Assembly (NCBI GenBank): GCA_008692225.1
Contig: VICG01000006.1
Location: forward strand, 1,679,501 to 1,743,500
Origin: Monilinia fructicola
Taxonomy: Eukaryota; Ascomycota; Leotiomycetes; Helotiales; Sclerotiniaceae
Direction of reading: 5' to 3'
Length of the DNA: 64,000 nt
The notes under the pieces: model-generated
Seen by the model: the letters and a program-made list of their open reading frames with translations, nothing else
Told to the model about the DNA's origin: nothing
The model's database searches: none
Shown here: in pieces, positions 45,042-58,600 of the stretch
Layout: the number at the start of each line of letters is the position of its first letter
Position numbering within the stretch: the stretch's first letter is position 1
Made by a program: the position numbers and the translations under genes

Positions 45042-45462
45042 ATATATATTTGTATATTTGTATATTTGTATATTTGTTATATTTGTAAATTTGTAAAGTT
45101 GTATGTTTATATATTTATATATTTGTATATTTATATATTTGTATATTTACATATTTACATATTTACATATTTGTATATTTGTATATTTGTATATTTGTAT
45201 ATTTGTATATTTGTATATTTGTATATTTGTAAAGTTGTATGTTTATATATTTATATATTTGTAATTTATATATTTGTATATTTACATATTTACATATTTA
45301 TATATTTGTATATTTGTATATTTTGTATATTTACATATTTACATATTTATATATTTGTATATTTGTATATTTGTATATTTTACATATTTACATATTTACA
45401 TATTTATATATTATATATTTATATTTATATATTTACATATTTATATATTTATATATTTATAT
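45042..45462. repeat. 420-bp minisatellite of an 8-bp unit (GTATATTT variants)
   Basis: About 50 tandem copies of GTATATTT with the variants ACATATTT and ATATATTT, and one change in phase. The repeat explains the 140-codon Tyr/Ile/Phe-rich frame read across it, which should not be called a gene. Confidence 0.92.
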
Positions 45463-48445
45463 CCTTTTTTTCATTAAGATTAATATAATTACTCCGTACA
45501 CACACAAATGAATACAAGATACGACAATGTAAATTACCGATCGGATTTTACTCAACAAGGTACGTGGACCTGGGTAATCTTGATTAACCTTACCCGTGGA
45601 CATTATGGAATTCTTCATACCCTACCGGCACTTCTGTAGCTGGCCCAAGTAAAATCGGATGCAGCATGATTGGATGAATATCTATCACTGATTCTTCAAT
45701 CCCCTAATTTCCTCCTCCTTTCGTTCAAGCACCGCATATCCCAAAAACTCATACTATCCATGGATACTACTGTGTTTCTCCATCAAGCGAGATGAATGCG
45801 TATCGCACCGTATCGCACCGCACCGCACCGCACACTACAGTAATGATAAAATGACAAATCGAGGAGGAGCGTCGTGACCATGATTCATGAAAGACGCAAA
45901 AAGGTTACCAGGAGGAAAGTAAAGCGAGCGAGCGAGCGAGTTAGCTTGATCTACGGCGTGCGTGCTGGGTAGATGACCTTACCGGATTAGACATGGAGAA
46001 GCAAAGAAACTGGGGAATCCCTGCCTGTCAACGCGATGCTGTACCAAAAACGAGCTCGTATGAATGGGTCTCGACTCCCGATCGAAGGAAAGAACGAAGG
46101 AAGGAAAGAACGAAGGAAGTGGATCGATGTTAGAGGGAACTCCTGTAAGGACTGTACGGAGTACTGTACGGAGTATTGATTTCATGATTTCGTGAGTTCG
46201 TCGTAACTTGATATTTGTCTCTCCGCAATGGAATCTTCGACACGATGTGTACATTATACACACCTAGGTATCTACCTAAGTACGTACATACATACGACAT
46301 ACGACATACGACATACGACATACTACATCCATGGATACTCCTTAGAAACGCATGCTATTCGACATCCCCGCCCCTTATCAATGCGGGAGTCACAATCCGC
46401 AAAATCAACCGTGGGGCCGCGGAGGCATGCCATCATTCAATGAAATGAAAACGAAATGAAACGAAATGAAATGAAATGGAACGAAAGGCGAAGTGAAACT
46501 CGAGAGGGGCAATTGCAATTGAAATTGCAATTTACAAGATGAAAGACGAACGACGAAAGGCGAAAGGCGAAACGAGAAACGAGAAACGAGGGCGGGAAAG
46601 AAACGAAGTGCCGCCGATCTATCTCCCGAGCGGTGGTGAGGCCCGTGAGGCGCGGCCGGACACGCCTCCTTCCTTATCTCTGACATCGGCTAATGCGTTC
46701 CGGAGTTTGGGATCCGAAGCGGGTACCTGATATCATGATTCATGACATGGCGGGCGCATTGTTCAGTCGGTGGTGGTTCAGCATTGTGCGCGAGGTGTGT
46801 GTCGCGTGGTGTAGATAGTAGATACTGTAGAGCTACCAGGGAGGTGTCGATGTTGCGCTGCGATAAGGATAAGAGAGGTCGCGGGTACAGTGTGGAGAGC
46901 GCGTGCAAAAGTGATGCGTCCGGTAATACTGTACAGGTGAGTGATGGATGGATGATGCATGCATGGGATGTGTGAAGATGGCTTTGCTACAGGATGTTGG
47001 CGCTGTGCGCCTGTGGCTCATCTACTGTACTGTACTGTACTGTACGGCACTGTGCTGTATCGGTGCCGGAAATTTGATAGACGTGGAAGATGTACGGTAT
47101 CAGATCCGGTACATCTTTAAGCGGAGTGGTTTCCATCTCGTCATCGACCTCTGCATCATGACTACCCCATCATCATGCCATCAAAAACTGTGTGACCTCG
47201 CTCTCCCAACGGAGATCTGCAACGTTGTTGGTGGAGAGTTTGGGTGGCTTGTTCGTGTCGAGATGTGTACTGTAGATGTCCAAACTCTATTTTAAGTCTA
47301 TCTGCGGCGTCCAAAGGAGAGCGCGATAGTTCCAACGTCTGGGTATTCGGCATCCAAACCTCGTTCCCTACTCATCGCCTCTCCTGTCGTCTCATTCTGC
47401 TTCGCCTTGTAAATTGCTGGATCTCATTGGTTGCTGGTATGATGATGTCTCCCCGTCATGGTTGGGATCAGGGGAGATGTATATTTTACCGTTCTTCTGC
47501 CGCTTCCTTTCATTTGGCAGGACTTGAATGTGAGGCGTGTGCGTGCATATTTGAGATGTTGGATGGCTATGATCACCGGCGCTATGGATTTCTCACCGAC
47601 TTTGGCTTTGTCGTTGCGGTGTGGAAGGGGGGAGGGGAGGGGAGGGAATGCTTGTTTGGGATATAGTAGTGGAGGAGGGAAGGATGGGTTGTGAGGTGAG
47701 ATGGGCTTCGTGATGTGAGACGGACTTTACGGGAGCGAGATGCTGATGCCGGGTGCGAGGATATGGGATGAGGGATGAGGAAGAGGAAGGGGTGGCGATA
47801 TGATATAGCTATGTATAATACATATCTTAACGGGAAGGAAGACGAAAAAAGAAAAGAAAGAAAAGAAAACGTGAGCGAACCAACGTCAGTCACCCGATAC
47901 ACAAAACAAACCCACGTCGCCTTCCCCACGAATCCCCAAAACAAGCCAGCAAGAACCAAACCAAAGAAGACCCCCCCATCCAAGAAAAGCGCCGCCCACC
48001 CCCTAACCATATAAACCCCAGCCCATCTCACCCATCGGCACTCATTTCCCATCCCAGCACGCAATAGTTCTATTGACAGCCCCAAGATACACTACAGGAC
48101 AAAACAATAAATCAGGCTGTGTGCAGAAAACAGTATGATACGCTTTCGGCTGATATACTAAGCTATGCTATATATATACTGTACCCAAGCGGATGTCGAT
48201 GCACCGATGATCGATTGGAGTTGGGGTTGGGGCTAGACGCCCTTGATAGATGGCGGAAATTCCCTATTTGCTCTTATGGTTAAGGTTATCGATGTGCTCG
48301 GGACTGGACTGTATTAATAGTTGCGCTCGATGAATAGATATTGATAGTTGCGTTTGATGCATAGATATAGAGGGTAATCTTACTATACTACTTACTGTAA
48401 TTGTGAAGTAGGTAGCTAACCTTACACCTAGTTCTAACCTAGCCT
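45463..48445. other. Simple-repeat-rich, gene-free stretch before the AT block
   Basis: Short tandem repeats follow one another: ACCGC-type at about 45800-45835, GAGC at about 45920-45940, GAAAGAACGAAG at about 46085-46118, CGACATA at 46292-46327, AACGAAATGA at about 46440-46490, GAAACGA at about 46555-46590 and TACTG at about 47023-47046. No ATG frame here shows a domain. Confidence 0.55.
46292..46327. repeat. 7-bp tandem repeat (CGACATA)n
   Basis: Four to five units in a row, next to a TACATACATAC stretch. Confidence 0.85.
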
Positions 48446-48497
48446 AATCAAATCAAATCAAATCAAATCAAATCAAACCAAAACCAAACCAAACCAA
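48446..48497. repeat. (AATCA)n / (AAACC)n tandem repeat
   Basis: About seven AATCA units grade into CAAAC units, right at the edge where base composition falls into the AT-rich block. Confidence 0.85.
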
Positions 48498-48831
48498 TAA
48501 ATAAAAATATTTCCACTCCCTTACTCTCCTTGCCCGGAAATGAAAATAAAGAGAAAGAAAAAAGAATAAAAATAAAAATATAAACTATTAATCTACGTTA
48601 GTAAATACCCTAATCTTTAAACCATCTACTTATTTACCTTAAGTCGTCTAATTACTCTACTTCTCGCTAGCCCTCTCTATTTAATAAGTATTTTATACTT
48701 AAAAGGACTATTTAAACGTATTTATAACGTTATAAAAATAATTATATATTATATATATATATTTAAATTTTAATTAAAGATTTTTTATATAGTTATTTAA
48801 TAGATTTTAAAGATTATAAGCTACTCGAGCG
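48498..48831. other. Left edge of AT-rich block
   Basis: Composition drops sharply after about 48536. Tandem AAATA and TATATA stretches occur, and I see no gene or element boundary other than the TIR element that follows. Confidence 0.5.
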
Positions 48832-48833
48832 CG

Positions 48834-49632
48834 TTTTAAAAAGAGGCATAGACGAATATAAAACTTATAATAATTCAACGAAAATTTTGATAAAGTTTTA
48901 TATAATTTATATATATATTAGATTTAGTATTTTAACATCTGTCTCTAAAGTTTTTTATATTATAAAAATTATTTTTTAAAAGAATAATAATATTATAAAG
49001 TTAGTTGTTTTAGAAAATTTTAGAATTTATTAATATATTAATTTAAAATTTAATAATATATAAATTTTGAAAAATAAAATTATAGAAAAATAATATAGGC
49101 TTTATAGTTTTACTAAAATATTTTTAGAATTTAATATTATCTATTATACTAATATATATATTAATATTAATATAAAAAAAGTAAAAATTTAAAATTTCTA
49201 ATAAAAAAAATATACTTATATAATCTAAATAAGCGAATTTACCCCTTTAAAAATCGTAAATTTTCTTATATTTTTAACTTTATTAATATATATTTTTAAG
49301 TATTAATAAAGATATAAAGATTCTAAAATAAGCTATTAAAAATATAGCTTTTATTTTATTGTTTAATAGAATTTAATAAGTTTAATTATAATATTCGTTA
49401 AACTATTTAATATTTATATAAATCTCTAATTTTTTAATAAATTTTTAATATTCATACATTTTATTATATTATTATTTTATTTAATATTAGGCTTTATAAT
49501 ATAAAATTTTTATAATAAGTATAAAAATATTAAATCTATAATAATTATAAGTTTTATAAAATTATATTAAGGTTTCGTTGAATAATTATTAAGTTATATT
49601 TTTACGTATGCCTCTTTTAAAACCCGTTCGAG
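48834..49632. mobile_element. TIR element flanked by TA (Tc1/mariner-like target site), RIP-decayed
   Basis: The left end reads CTCGAGCGCGTTTTAAAAAG then AGGCATA. The reverse complement of the right end reads CTCGAACGGGTTTTAAAAG then AGGCATA. Similarity continues through AACTTA and TTCAACGAAA to about 110 bp inside each end. TA lies directly outside both ends (48832-48833 and 49633-49634), as for Tc1/mariner target-site duplications. The 799-bp length and lack of any open frame point to a MITE or internally deleted element. Confidence 0.72.
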
Positions 49633-49677
49633 TAAAATGATTTTCTATAAAAATATAAAATATAATATAATATTATA

Positions 49678-52600
49678 TGACGAGGTACGAGGAAATAGAG
49701 GGGTTAACTAAAATAATATAGTTATTCATAAAGAGAAAAGGAAAGGATTAAAGATCCTTTTCATTTAAATACTAGCTCAAATAGTTATGTAACCTTTATC
49801 TAAAATAGTTTCTTAATATAACCTTCTCTTTTATGTTTAATATTCTAATAAATCATCACAATTTGTTTTTTATTTAATAATAATACCCTTAAAAGTTCTA
49901 TAAAAAAAAATTTGTTAATTTTTATAATATTCCATAAAAATTCCTTCCCTATTACTCTTTTAGCTTTTATTAAATAATATATTCCTAAACAAACAAAAAA
50001 GAAAGTAAAATAAATATAAGTTTTTTTCTTTTTTTATTTATAGTCCATATTCTTCTTTAACTTATTTTAATGCTATTTTAATACTATCTTAGTGTATAAT
50101 ATAAAATATTATTCCTTTATTACTTTATTATCCTTTTCTACTTTTAATACCTTTATAATATTAAGCTTAATTTTTTGGTTTTTGTTTAATTACAAATTAT
50201 ATTCTATTATTTTTCCCAATAGATAGAGTATATTATTCAATTCTACTTTATTTAAACTTTTATTATTTAATTGTAACATTAAACCATCTTTATTAATGAT
50301 TATTATACTTATCTTCATTCTATACACTTGAAGATATATTTAAATTAATATTAATAAATTAAAAACTACTTTATTTCTATTAATATATATATTAGCGATT
50401 TAATTTTATTCTATTTTTAATTATATTATATATCATTTATAAAGTTTGATTTTCGTAATTTAAACTATAATATACTTATTTGTGAAATAGTAACCTATTA
50501 AACATTTTGTATTATAGTTTAATAAAACTTTATGAAATCAATATGCATATATTGTATATTTTATAAAGCGGATATTATCCCCTTATAAGAATTATAATTT
50601 TTTATTTACAAAGTTTCAAAATTGATTTATGTATATCAAATTAAAACTTTTAAAAATACTGGAATTCTGGTTTTCTAGTATAATACATATTCTTTAAACC
50701 TTATTTCTATTGACTCTTTATCTATCATTTTAACCTTTTTTTTTTTATTATTAAATAACAATTTTTGATTATAATACTATATTTCATTTATATATTATTT
50801 ATTCTTTTTTTTAGTATTAATAACCTTAAACTAAAAACCTATCAAAATGTTCCAATTCTTAAAGATTTCCTTATAAAATTTTTTAATTAATATTCTTTTT
50901 GCTGTTCTAATTAATATTTAAAGGTTATTAAATTCTTTTAACAATCTATTTTTATTTCAATTTATTAATTCCTCCACTAATTTTAGTACAAATCTTTTTA
51001 AATTATTTATTTTATTCGCAATTTTTATTTTAATTTTTAATTTTAATACAAATATTAGAATTTTCCTTTTTTTTAATTATATTTTCTACTATATTTATTA
51101 GTTTTAGTATAAATATTTTTATCTTCCCTTTTTATAATTATACCTTCTTTATTATTTTAGATAATTTTGTTGTTATTATTTTATATTTTTTATATAAATA
51201 TTTTACTTTTATTTTTTTTACATTTCTTAAAATATTTAATATTATTTTATTTATGTTTATAATTTTTTTAATCTATAATATAATTAATTTTTTAGCTTTT
51301 TTTTTTTGTAATATAATCAACTTACTAGCTTTCTTTTTTTTTTTTTTATTTTTTTTTTTTCCCTTAATTTTTTTCTCTTTTGTTTTTTTATTAATCTTTA
51401 TTTTTTTATTTTTATAATTAAACTATATATTTAATTATCATTTTACAATTACTTTTTTTTATTTTCGATTGATTTAAGTACAACTATAGTTTTACTCTAA
51501 TCTTTACCTAATTATTTTTTACTAATTATTATAATTATTTTAATTATATTTTCCCTATATATTAATATAATTAGATTACACTTCTATTCTCTTATTAAGT
51601 TTATATATTACTTATATATTATCACTCTCTCCAAAAATAAAGTAATTAATAATATTTACTCCTAAATTTTTCAATCGCTTTTTTTTATAAATATATTAAT
51701 AATATTTTGTATATTTAAAATATATTTTTCTATAACTACTTTTTTAAAAATTTGTTTATTATATCCAATTCCACCTATTTCTATAATTCTTCTTATTTAA
51801 TATTTATTGCATTACGAATTCTTTTTTATACCTTATTATTATATAAATTGAATTATTTTTTTATCGTTAATAAATTTTATATTTTTATTATAATTCAAAA
51901 AACATTCACTACTAATACTGTTTTATTAGCTTAAAATATTAACCCCAATCTATTAAAATTTATTATATTTATTTTAATCGATTTGGTATTATTGATATTA
52001 CTTCTAAAAAGAATATTTTAATAAGAATTAAATCTAAAAAATATTAATAATATAATAATTATATAATTTGTAATAAGAATAATAATATTGATAAAATTAA
52101 TAGATTTTGTTTTTATATCTTTTAAAAATATTGGAATTAATATTTCAATCCTTCTTTTTATACAGGGTATTTATTAAAAATTTCTAAAATTAATTTAATA
52201 TCCCTTTGTTTAGAAAATAAGGTTTATTCCTAATATTATTATAATAATACTGCTAATTATTTAATTACCCTATATATTTTAATTTATCGATTGATATATT
52301 TCTTACAATATTTTTAGGATTATATAAGCTTATTTAAATAATAATTTATTATTTTTAAAACAGATTATCATTATAATAGTTTTAAAAATCTAATTTTAAC
52401 TATTTAAATACTATTTTTATAATCTTTGATCCATAATAACTCTATTTAATCTTTTTTTAATTTGATTTTATTCCCAAAACTAAAATAATAATATATCTTC
52501 TTATTCATAATCTAAATTAATATTTATTATTCTTATTTTATTTTGAATTCTCAATGTTTTTTATAAAAGTTTTTTACAACAAACAAATATAATTTAAAAA

Positions 52601-55600
52601 ATTCCTTTATTATATTTTAAGTATTAACTAGATTCTTTAGCTTTTACTATATATTTTTATTATTTGAATAACCTTTCTATTTAACCAAAAATTCTAATTT
52701 TTTTTATCTTTTTTTTATTTTAAAATTAAGAATTTTTTTAATATGCTATTTTGGGATAGTATCCCTATATTATGTATTTCATACAAACTTGCAACTTAGT
52801 TTTTCTTTGGCTTTATTTAAACGATCTATCCGAATTACTATCTTATATAATATAAAAAGACTAATATAAAAAACGTTATAACATTAAAAAATTAATAATA
52901 GTTTTAATTTATAAGCTTACAATCCTATACTTTTCATTACTTTAAAAAAATTAATATTCTTAAAATTCAATTTAATACATTTTCTATTTATAAATAAGTT
53001 TTTTATTATTAATTAAACTATATTACCTATTTTAAATATTTAGGGTTTATATTTCACATTATAATATTTTGCTATTAAATTTTAAGCATAGGTTAATTCT
53101 TCTGTTATTATTATATACAATATTTTCAGTTTCTTTATCAATTATAGAGTATCCTTTAATTTTTATTATATATTTGTATCAATTAATAGTAATAACATTT
53201 GTTTTCCATTTGCTTTAAATAGCAAAATACCTATAGTTAATGCTAGCGTAGAATTGTAAACGTATTCTGTTACAAATAGAAGATCTATCCAATTATCTTA
53301 TTTATAATTAATAAAACATTTAATATAAGCCTTAATAATTTGATTTATTCGTTTGGTGAAATCATTAGTTTATGAGTAAAATATCGTTAAAAGTTTCTTT
53401 ATTATACTTAAATAAACTATCAAAGTTATTTAAAAAGTATTTGTAAAAAGATTTACTTTATCTAAGATAATTGAATTTAGTATTTTATGTTTTATTATTA
53501 TAATTCAAATAAAAATGAAAGCGAATTAAATAGCTATTATATTCTTTCTAATTGGGTTAAAACTTATTTCTTTTAGTAAATCTATTCGTTATTACTAAGA
53601 TACAATTGTATACCGAATACAAGAATAAATCCTTTTTATTTTTTTCCATTATTAAAATTATCTTTCGATTATAATATTAATAGATTAATAATTAAATTTA
53701 TAAATAATTCGTTTTATAGTTTTATAAGAATTAATATTAATACTAGTTTTCTAGATTTCTTTTTATATAAAGGTTTATTTTTTTAATATACTATACAAAA
53801 TCTAATATAATTCATTATATTTATATTTATCTCTTTTTAATATAACAATCTTTTTATATTATTTATAATCGCTTTTTAACCAAAATAACTGATTATTTAA
53901 GAATTATAAAATTCTTATAACAATAATTTTTGTAATGGTTTATCTAATAATATATATAATTTTATTCTCTTGTAATATTAAAGATTGTTATATATGATAA
54001 ATTCTTTTTTTTTTAGGTTTTAATAATTTAATTAAGATTTTCTTAATTAATTCTATTAACCCTTTCTTATACTTTAGTTTTGCCATAATATTTTCTAGAA
54101 TTAATGCTAATAAAAACAAAATCGTTATACCCTGCAATACTATTATAATTTAATCTTGTATTTTTCATTTTCTTTAATTTCTTTATTATATAATACTTTT
54201 CTTCTTTGTAAATTATATTTGCTTTAATTATAATGATATACAATAGATCTTATTAATTATCTATAATTAAAAGCGAATTAAACGATTAGTAATATAACTT
54301 TAATAATAGAATTGGTTTAAAATCCTTGCTTTAATAATCTAATCTTTTCAATAATACATTTACTAAATTGTTTTTCTTTGATTTATAAATGATTATAAAA
54401 TCTATCCTTAATAATATTATTACCTATTTTATTTATCTTCTATTTAATATTTTCAATATTATAAAATGTTTTAGATTATTATAATCTGTTATTATAGTCA
54501 TTTAATATTATACTCCTTTAAAAAAGTATCTCTAATACTTTATTAACTTTATAATAACCAATAGTTTTTAATTAAAAATTGTATAATTGATTTCCGCTAG
54601 TATTAGTTTTTTTGAATAAAATACAATTAAATGTTTATATTCATTCTCTTATTTTTAAGATAAGATTCTATATAAAGCCTTTATCGATATATTTGTTTTT
54701 AGAAAACATATTAGTATTACAATAAAATAATCTAATAATAATGCTTTTATAAAAACGTTCTTAAGTTTTTTAAAAGCTATTTTACATTTTTTAAACCAAG
54801 TGAATTTCACTTTTTCTTTTATTAAATTAATTAATAATAATACTATTTTATTATATAATAATATAAATCATCTATAAAAATTACAGAATTTAAAGAATAA
54901 TAATATTTCTTAAATGCTTTTCGAAGATAGCCAAATAATTATTATTTTTATTTTAAATAAATTTATAATTATTCCTTTGTTTAATACTATATAACTAAAG
55001 AATTCTACTTGTTTAACTTTAAACTAATATTTCTTAAACTTATAGAATAATCTTCATTTTAATAATTATTTTAATATTTATTTTATATAACTTTTATATT
55101 CTTTCTTATTTTTAAAATAAATTAAAATGTTATCTAAATAAACTATTATTAGTTTGTTTATAAATTATCTTAAATATTAATCGATATAAACCTAAAAAGT
55201 TATTAATGTATTATATAATCCAAATAGTACTATTAAATACTTATAAAAACTTAATTTACTATAAAAAGCTATTTTCTATTTATCTCTTTTGTATATATAT
55301 ATTAAATTGTAAACTTCTTTTAAATCTAGTTTTATAAAAATATAACTGCTTTTTTTAATTTATTAAATATTTTTAATATTAATAGAATTGGATATTTATT
55401 TAGAATAATTATTGTATTAATATCTTAATAATCTATGTATAATTACAATTCCATAATACTCTTCTTTTTTATAAATAGTATTAATACATTTACTTTTAAT
55501 TTAATTAATTTGATAAACTTTAGTCTTATTATCTTCTCTATATATTCTTTTAATATCTTTAATTTTGCTTTTAATAAATTATATATTAAACCGAATAATA

Positions 55601-55684
55601 ATATTATACTTAATTACAATGTGATTTTATAGTTTATTTTTAACTTATATAATAAAAGTTTCTTTATCTCTATTTTACTAAATG
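49678..55684 (-). mobile_element. Decayed Ty3/Gypsy retrotransposon, copy 1 (5'-truncated)
   Basis: This starts at TGACGAGGTACGAGG (TG...CA-type end) and is collinear with copy 2 over its whole length at an offset of about 6007 bp. The differences are mostly C/T and G/A. On the minus strand, remnants of reverse transcriptase occur at about 55090-55500 (VYLDNILIYF; FTKLDLK-type block). No open frame of useful length survives. Homology to copy 2 stops at about 55683, where copy 2's end begins, so the gag-proximal part of this copy is missing here. Confidence 0.75.
55090..55500 (-). pseudogene. Reverse transcriptase remnant in copy 1
   Basis: Minus-strand codons give the YLDD-box region VYLDNILIYFKNK at the low-coordinate end. 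Upstream on the same strand, the fingers/palm region is homologous to the clearer version in copy 2. Stops interrupt every frame. Confidence 0.65.
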
Positions 55685-58600
55685 TGACGAGGTACAAGGA
55701 AAACAAAGAGGTCAACTAAAATAATATAGTTATTCATAAAGAGAAAAGGAAAGGATTAAAGATCCTTTTCATTTAAATATTAGCTTAAATAGTTATGTAA
55801 CCCTTATTTAAGATTGTTTTCTAATATAGCCTTTCCTTTTGTATTTAATATCCTGATAAACCATTATAATTCGTTTTTTAACTAATAATAATACTCCTAA
55901 AAATTCTATAAAAAATTCGTTAACTTTATAATATCCTATAAAATTCCTTTTTTATTGCCTTTTTGGCTTTTGTTAAATAATATGTTTTTAAGTAAACAAG
56001 AAAGAAAACAAGATAAATATAGATTTCCCCTCTTTTCTATTTGTAGCCCATATTTTTTTTTAATTTATTTCAATATCATTCCAATACTACTTTGGTATAT
56101 AATATAAAATATTATTTTTTCATTACTCCATCATCCTTTTTTGTTTTTAATATCTTTACAATATTAAACTTGATTCTCTGGTTCTTATTTTAATTACAAA
56201 TTGTATTCCGCTATTCTTCCTAACGAATAAAGTACATTATCCAATCCTACTTTATTCAAGCTTTTATTATTTGGTTACAATATTAAATCATCTTTGTTAA
56301 TAATTATTATACTTATCTTTATCCTATACATTTAAAAGTATATTTAAATCGATATTAATAGATTAAAAGCTACTTTATTTTTATTAATATATATATTAAC
56401 AATCTGATTTCATTTTACTTTTAATTATATTGTATATTATTTATAAAGTTTAGCTTTTGTAATTCAAATTATAATATGTTTATTCGCAAAATAGTAATTT
56501 ATTAAATATTTTGTATTATAGTTTAATAAAGCTTTATAAAACTAGTATACATATATTATATATTCTGTAAAGTAAATATTATCCTTTTATAAAAATTATA
56601 ATCTTTTATTTACGAAGTTTAAAATTAATCTATATGTATTAAATTGAACTTTTTAAAAATGCTAGAGTTTTAACTTTCTAGTATAGTATACGTTCCCTAA
56701 ATCTTATTTTTATTGATTCCTTATTCGCTACCTTAGTCTTTTTTTTTTTTTATTATTAATAATAATTTTTGATTATAATACTATATTTCATTTGTATATT
56801 ATCCGCCTTTTTTTCTAGCATTAATAGCCTTAAACCAAAAATTTATTGAAATGTTCCAATTCTTAAAGATTTCCCTATAAAATTCTTTAATTAATATTCC
56901 CTTTGTCATTCTAACTAAAGTTTAAAAATTGTTGAATTTTTTCAAACAATTTATCTTTATTTTAATTTATTAATTCCTTTATTGATTTTAATACGAATCT
57001 TCTGAATTATTTATTCTATTTGCAATTTCTATCTCGGTTTCTAGTTTTAGCATAAATGCTAAAGTCTTTCTTTTTTTTCAGTTATATTTTCCACTATATT
57101 TATTAATTCGATACAAATATCTTTATCTTCCCTTTTTATAGTTATATCTTCTTTATTATTTTAAATGATTTTGTTATTATTATTCTATATTTTTTATATA
57201 AATATCTTACTCTTTATTTTCTCTACATTTCTTAAAATGTTTAATATTACTTTATTTATATTTATAATTTTTTTAATTTATAATATAAATTGATTTTTTG
57301 GCTTTCTCTTTTTGCAATATAATTGATTTATTAACTTTCTTTTTTCTCTTTTTTGTTTTTTTTTTTTTTCTTTAATTTTTTTTTTTTGTTTTTTTGTTAA
57401 TCTTTGTTTTTTTATTTTTGTAATTAAATTATATACTCAATTATTGCTTTGCAGCTATTTTCTTTTACCCCCAATTAATTTAGATATAATTATAATCTCA
57501 TCCTAATCTTTACCTAATTGTTTTTTGCTAATTATTATAATTATTTTAATTATATTTTCCTTATATACTAACATAATTAAATTATATTTTTATTCTCTTA
57601 TTAAATTTATATACTACTTATATATTATTATTTTCTCCGAAAATAAAGTAATTAATAATATTTGCTTTTAAATCTTTCAATTGTTTCTTTTTATAAATGT
57701 ATTAATAATATTCTACATATTCAAAATATATTTTTTTATAACTATTTCTCTTAAAAACTTATTTATTACATTCAATTTTATTTACTTTTATAATTCTTCT
57801 TATTTAGTATTTACCATATTATAAACTTTTTTTTACACTTTATTGTTATACAAATCAAATTGTTTTCCTATTATCAACGGATTTTATACTTTTACTACAA
57901 CCCAAAAAACATTTGTTGCTAATATCGCTTCATCAACTTGAAATATTAGCTTTAATTTATTAAAATTTATTACACTTATTTTGATTAATTTAGTATTATT
58001 AATATTACTTTTAAAAAGGATATTTTAATAAAAATTAAACTTAAAGAATATTAATAATATAATAATTACATAGTTTACAATAAGAATAATAATATTAATA
58101 AAATCAACAAATTCTGTTTCTGCATCTTCTAAAAATACTAAAACTAGCATCCCAACCCCTCTTCTTATACAAAGTATCTATTAAGAATTTCCAAAATCAA
58201 TCTAATATCCCTTTGCTTAGAAAATAAGGTCTATCCCCAATATTATCACAATAATACTACCGATTGTCCGGTTACCCTACATATCTCAATCTACTAATCA
58301 ATACGTTTTTTATAATGTTTTCGGAATTATATAAACTCATTTAAATAATAATTTATCACTTTCAAAATAGATTATCATTATAATAATCTAAAACCCGGTT
58401 TTAGTTATCTAAGCGCTATTTCTATAATCTCTAATCTATAATAATTTTATTTAATCTTTTTTTAATCTGATTTTGTTCCCAAAATTAAGATAATAATATA
58501 TTTTCCTATTTATAATCTAAATTAATATTTATTATTTTTATTTTATTCTAAATTTTTAATATCTTTTATAAAAGCTTTTATAACAAATAAATATAATTTA

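Noticed and set aside
45066..45511. Open frames of 67-140 codons rich in Tyr, Ile and Phe
   Set aside because: They are direct translations of the 8-bp GTATATTT minisatellite and are not genes.
47582..48085. 167-codon minus-strand frame with hydrophobic stretches
   Set aside because: It begins with TTG, has low-complexity Ser/Pro/Phe composition and shows no domain.
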